Shown here piece after piece: positions 35,041-64,000 of a DNA stretch of 64,000 bases. How positions within the stretch are numbered: the first letter of the stretch is position 1; every line of letters starts with the position of its first letter. Origin of the DNA: Nectonema munidae. Its lineage: Eukaryota > Nematomorpha > Nectonematoida > Nectonematidae. The position numbers and the translations under genes were made by a program. A model generated the notes under the pieces. The model did not search any database. It was not told the DNA's origin and was given only the letters and a program-made list of their open reading frames with translations. The stretch spans positions 283,001 to 347,000 of the forward strand of contig JAUIRK010000859.1 in assembly GCA_030549495.1 (NCBI GenBank), read 5' to 3'.

Positions 35041-35760
35041 CTAAAACCTAAAGTTTGAATAATTTTCTTTAAATTTTTTTAATAAACTTGTTTCTTATTC
35101 CAATTTGTGTACTTATACGTAGGAGGAATTTAAACAAGGTAAAACACGCATAACTCATTTATAACGCGTTTTGTGTCTTAGAACTTACTTACCGCGTTAT
35201 AAAGGATGTAATATTGTACATTTACTATTTTTCTCAATCTTTTTTAAATCGTCTTTATATACAATATAATTTACTATTTCTCATTCCGTGAACATATTTT
35301 TTAAGTTTTTGCTGATTTCTCAAGATATTTATAAAAATTCTCACACCCACATACTATTTTTGTGTGAATTGTCAACATTTTATATTTTTTTTTCAATTTT
35401 AAAATGACACATTTTACCTATTTGTCAATTTTAAAAGTAAAATTTATTGAATAAATTTGTTATAATAAAAATATCTTCAAAGACTTAATTTGTTAAAAGA
35501 AGTGCGTGCAACACTGCAACAGTTACTACAAATGATCTCGTAGTACTAAAAAAGAGAAAATGAAACTACAAGTCTAATATAACAATTTTCATGTACAAAA
35601 TTTTATCAAAACTAGACACAAAAAGAAAACATTCTTGCGCTTAGTTTGTAAAAATGTTAATAAAAAAGTTGAGATAGAAATGGAAAACCACTGTTGTTAT
35701 AGATAGAGTATAGAAATTACAATCAGGTCTTTAATATATGATTTGCAAAAAAAGAATGAC

Positions 35761-35766
35761 TTTATT
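35761..35766 (-). terminator. Likely poly(A) signal of CSTF2
   Basis: AATAAA on the minus strand, 94 nt beyond the CSTF2 stop codon. Confidence 0.5.
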
Positions 35767-35860
35767 TAATAAGACAAAAAAAGTTATTGTTAAGGATTTA
35801 TAATTAAGAAAGGAAAAAAGGATAAAAAAGAAAAATTCATGAATCAGCTTGACAATTTTT

Positions 35861-60044
<24,184 letters not shown>

Positions 60045-63000
60045 TGAAAAATTAGATGGGAAAATCAACAAAATAAATTGAATATTTATTTTTAATAGAT
60101 AGATTAATGAATGAATCACAGCTTGTAAGATGACTTGAAATCTTTCAGATCGCAACCTGTAGATATTGCAAAATAAGTATGCTAGTTGTTAAAAAATTAT
60201 AAAAAATAATTGCTAAAAAATATTTTGTGTGCTCGTTTAATAAACGATCTTCTTCTTCTTAAAAAAAATGAAAGAAATTCAGTAAATAAAAGAAAACTAA
60301 ACGATTTACAAAAAAACTTCAGTTAAATTTAAAAAATGAAAAACGTAAAAATCTTATAATCAAGTATCGTTTTTTATTTTTTCTTCATCGTATTTCTTGA
60401 ATTTTAAGACAAATGAAAATTTAACCACTAAATCAACAACTATTTGAGGTGCTGTTTTTAAATAATTTCTATAAATCAAAAGTGAAACAAAGGCTATCAA
60501 AATGATAAACAACAAATTAACAGAACATTAAAATTTTATGCAATATATTTTATGTTAAGATTTACCATAACAAAATAAGCATTTCCTGACAATAAATAAA
60601 GGAAGTATGAAAGTACGATGTACTTATGCATAGTCGTGAGAATGTAGACTTCAATTAAAAATTTGGTCTTATAGACGATTCTTATTTGCAAAGCTGAATA
60701 ATCACAAGTAATTCCCAATTGCTAAAGAAAGTACAAATATTTTGTAACTAAACTTGACGGGTTATTGAGGCATTATTTAAAGAAAATATATATTTAGTTC
60801 CTGGAAACAGATGGCGCTAGACTGTTTTCGAGGTGAAAATACAAAGAAATCATTCGTTCCGAAGATAACTTTAAGTTAATTTTTCTTTTATTGTATAATA
60901 CCAATTGTTAATTTTATTATTGAGTCCTTTTGCAAGTAAATTGACTATGTATAAATAATTATATTCGATGATAAGAGAAAAAGGACCAAAGAAACTTTAT
61001 TATAGCTATATAATAAGTTTACGACTTTTCTCCATTAAAGTTGAAATTAGAGAATTTTTCAATGAATAAACTTTCAAGGATACAGCGTTTAGTTAAAATA
61101 TCTTTCTTGCACTTAATTTAAATATTATCAAAATAAGGAGAGTGACCATTCTGATAAGAATGATTAACAATTGAAAACAAGAGGTTTTGCGTTGGCGGTA
61201 CTTTTTTATGTCCTCTTATGGTCACATCTCAAAACGAGAGGTATTATCTATGTAAATTCAATTACAGTCTTACAATCTCAAATGTGGCTTTGTTGGACTC
61301 CATTTTACTGTCCAACACCAAACCAAAAATAAAATTTGGCGAATAGAAACCATAATTAAGGTTTTAAACATTTAGTTCTTATCATTCCCATGTGCTAATA
61401 TTAAAAGGCGCTGAGACGAGCTCGAACGCGCTATTGGTTGGAGTTATCAAAGTACATTCAGCCATTGGGCTACATGCTCGCGTTATGTTTGAGATGGCTA
61501 ATTACAGTTATGTGATTTTGTTTTTAATAGTCGATAGCTCTGGGTATTGAACCCCTGACCTTCAACTGTTCAGCTCTAGAATGGAGTTGTGATACAAAGT
61601 GATTAAAATATATTTTAATAAAAAAATTATTTTACTCTAAATATTGGCTAAATTTTTAATTTTAACAGTTTATGTTATATATTTTTAATATACTTAATTT
61701 TCTGTATAAAAATTTTAAAATTTAAAATTCAAAAATATTTGTTTCATTGTCTATATAAGATATCATGATTTCGATAATTTGGCTAATAATAAATTCTGTT
61801 TATTTTGTATCAATGTTAGAAGTTAAAAAAATATTGAATATTTACAAAATTGTGTTAATCATATTGTTTTTTAATGTTAACTTATAAATTTTACAATATA
61901 TAGCGATTACAATTTTTCATTCAATTAAAATTAGTAATTTGATTATTTTCAAACCTTCCTGTTCTAGTATATCAACGTTTAAAAAGGAATTTGAAATAAT
62001 AGTTCTCGTTTTAATCGTTAATATATTTTTAATCTCTTTAATATTATTTTTGAAAGAAGATATCAGGTTCATGCTCATTTTTACAGATGATAATCCCAAA
62101 TATCTTAACCCTTTAAATAACTTCACCAACACTTATAGTTCTTAAAATTTTCAATTTTTTCTATTAGTAGCTTTGATGTCTTATTTTTTGTAAAAACGAT
62201 ATATTTGAACTAAAAAAACGTCTTTTGTATATCGAATTTTGTGAACAGTGATATATTTTTTTTATAATTTTAATTTTATAGCCCAAAAAATTACTCTCTT
62301 TATGAGATGCAGGATTTATTAGGTTTACTTTAGCAGAAATGGATGAATTTATTATTCAACTTTCCAGAGTTTAAATGGTATCAAATCAGTAAAAATCGTT
62401 GATATGTACTTATACTTCATCTGCATCTTTTATTTTTCACTTTTTAATAAAATAAAGTTGTTGAGATAAAGAAGAATAAATTTGCTGCACACATTAAATT
62501 TTAATAAATGATAAGAAGAAAAAAATTTATTGAAAAAAAGACAATAGTTCAGATCCCAAGACATATGTTAATTCAAGGGACTTTAGGACTTTGCAAAAAA
62601 ATATGCAAAGTATAAACTAATAAAAAATTACAAAGTAATAATGTACTGTGAGGTAAGTGTTTTTTTTTACAAATTTTTAAATGGTAACAAAGAAACATCA
62701 ATATTATTAAATAAATAATTTAATTTTTGTATAATATTGTAGTTTAAAAAAATAAATTGAGAATTCTGAATGAAATAGATGATAAAAGTGACATGACGTA
62801 ATATGCGAAAGCCGTGCTCTGTATGCATGACCTGATTTATAGTTCATAAGGTTTTCGAATAGAAAATTATAGTTTCCATGTAAATAGTTAAATATAAATA
62901 TTGACATTTTGTGATTATAAATATCATCAACTTTAAATAAGTCATTACGTTTGAGCCAAAAATTTTTAATTAAAAACAGTTCTTAATGCCTTCTTCTCTA

Positions 63001-64000
63001 TAATAGTGAATTTTAATTTATTTTTGGATACCAATTTATTATACTGAAACTTAAGTACTGAACGAAGAAATATTTATACAGAAGTAACTTTATCTTTGTA
63101 GGGAATATATGATTAGTATAGGGAAGTAAACCTATAACTTGATTAAACTTAAATGCTAGCTGATTTGTGTGTGATGAAAATCTATAGTCAATCCAAAAGA
63201 ATTATGAGATTATACTATTTCAAAACCAGCGTTTGATAAAAATTCAGAATTGACATAAAGCTTAAAAGAAACAATCATTGCTTTAGAGTTACTAATATTG
63301 ATCGATAATTTGTTGATAGAGCTCCATTTATCCAATACTGCTAAACTTTTCTTTCAATATATCAAACTTTGATAAAGTATCATGATTAAAATCCAATTTT
63401 TTTGTAAACAATCATATAAGGTACAAGTATACATTTTAATCAAAAATGTTATGTATGTTTATTTCATTTATTTATTCTTATTTTAAAGTTATATTTCGTT
63501 TTTCTTCTTTTTGAATATTTTTTTATTATAAGTTAAAGCATGTCATAAATTCAAAAATTGTCACCAGTAATTTCAAGTAAAATTTCAATCTATAAATTAT
63601 TAGCTTTGTTGTTTGTATCTTTTTTAAATATAAATTATTTTTAAAGTTTATCAGATCAATCTTAAGTTTATTAATTAAGGAACAAGAAAGATTCTAAAAA
63701 AGAATAATTAATTTTGTATATCTTGCTATGAAAAAATGTTCTTTAAACGTTAGACTCAGTGCTTTCTCTATGAATAGGTTGTATGGTTTTTTTTATCGGT
63801 GACAGACTGAAGAATTCAGGGATAGTATGCCAATTAAAAAAAAAATTAAATTTGACATACGGAACTTTTTATATTGGCTTTGAACAAATCGCAATTTTGA
63901 GGCTTTTTGAATTCAATCCCCGAACAAAAGATGAGAATTTTTAAAAAAAGATTTTTTTCAAAATTTAGTTTTCAATCGTTTTTATTTTACGACAGATTTT
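60045..64000. other. AT-rich stretch upstream of CSTF2, no gene recognised
   Basis: The CSTF2 promoter should lie in the first few hundred bases, but no clear motif stands out. Near 61531-61590 the minus strand reads GGTCAGGGGTTCAATACCC after GAGCTGAACAGTTGAAG, a weak tRNA-like A/B-box pair that may be another SINE. Short open frames (61917-62145, 62707-62907) have no family motif. Confidence 0.45.

Larger units (their letters stand above)
31810..35860. other. Intergenic spacer with several DNA-transposon pieces
   Basis: No host gene recognised between the RUN-FYVE gene and the 3' end of CSTF2. A solo hAT-type end, CAGTGTTTCCCAAACTT, starts at 32313. Larger items are listed separately. Around 35140-35215 a weak pair of TTATAACGCG and CCGCGTTATAA suggests a small decayed element related to 53915-53981. 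Confidence 0.5.

Noticed and set aside
60811-60826. CAGATGGCGCTAGAC as a CTCF-like site upstream of CSTF2
   Set aside because: The short match to GGCGC-type cores is expected by chance; nothing around it supports an insulator.

Overview
This is AT-rich nuclear DNA from an animal, most likely an invertebrate. It holds GT-AG introns, animal proteins (FAM136A, DNAJC13/RME-8, a RUN-FYVE protein, CSTF2, mitochondrial-type GatB) and many DNA-transposon remains of the piggyBac, hAT and Tigger/pogo groups, plus LINE and SINE pieces. The sequence does not identify the species.

Layout. 1-4,240: a decayed piggyBac end and AT-rich spacer. 4,241-7,911 (+): FAM136A in three exons (140 aa), with a LINE remnant in intron 2. 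9,563-16,288 (-): DNAJC13, 2,241 aa in one uninterrupted frame. 16,289-26,622: a 10-kb repeat-rich spacer with hAT-type miniature elements, LINE and hAT transposase scraps, SINE copies and homopolymer runs. 26,623-28,191 (+): GatB, intronless. 29,878-31,809 (+): a RUN/coiled-coil/FYVE protein (RUFY-like), intronless. 31,810-35,860: spacer with a 648-bp hAT element carrying a perfect 8-bp target duplication and a 135-bp tandem duplication. 35,861-60,044 (-): CSTF2 (CstF-64), assembled here from ten exons into 424 aa. Its introns hold a long-open piggyBac, a 2.8-kb hAT element with a perfect target duplication, a decayed Tigger, a TTAA-flanked mini-piggyBac, SINE copies and a (TG)n tract beside a splice acceptor. 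60,045-64,000: AT-rich sequence without a recognised gene.

The genes are unrelated housekeeping functions: a mitochondrial intermembrane-space protein, two endosomal proteins (DNAJC13 and the RUN-FYVE protein, both tied to early endosomes or PI3P in other animals), a mitochondrial tRNA amidotransferase subunit and an mRNA 3'-end factor. Nothing suggests an operon. The best observations are the contrast between three large intronless genes and two intron-rich ones, and a same-strand piggyBac in CSTF2 intron 8. That piggyBac frame lacks an obvious ATG but has an AG that would join in frame to exon 8, and an AATAAA over its stop, an arrangement like the known CSB-PGBD3 fusion. No self-contained unknown multi-gene system was found.
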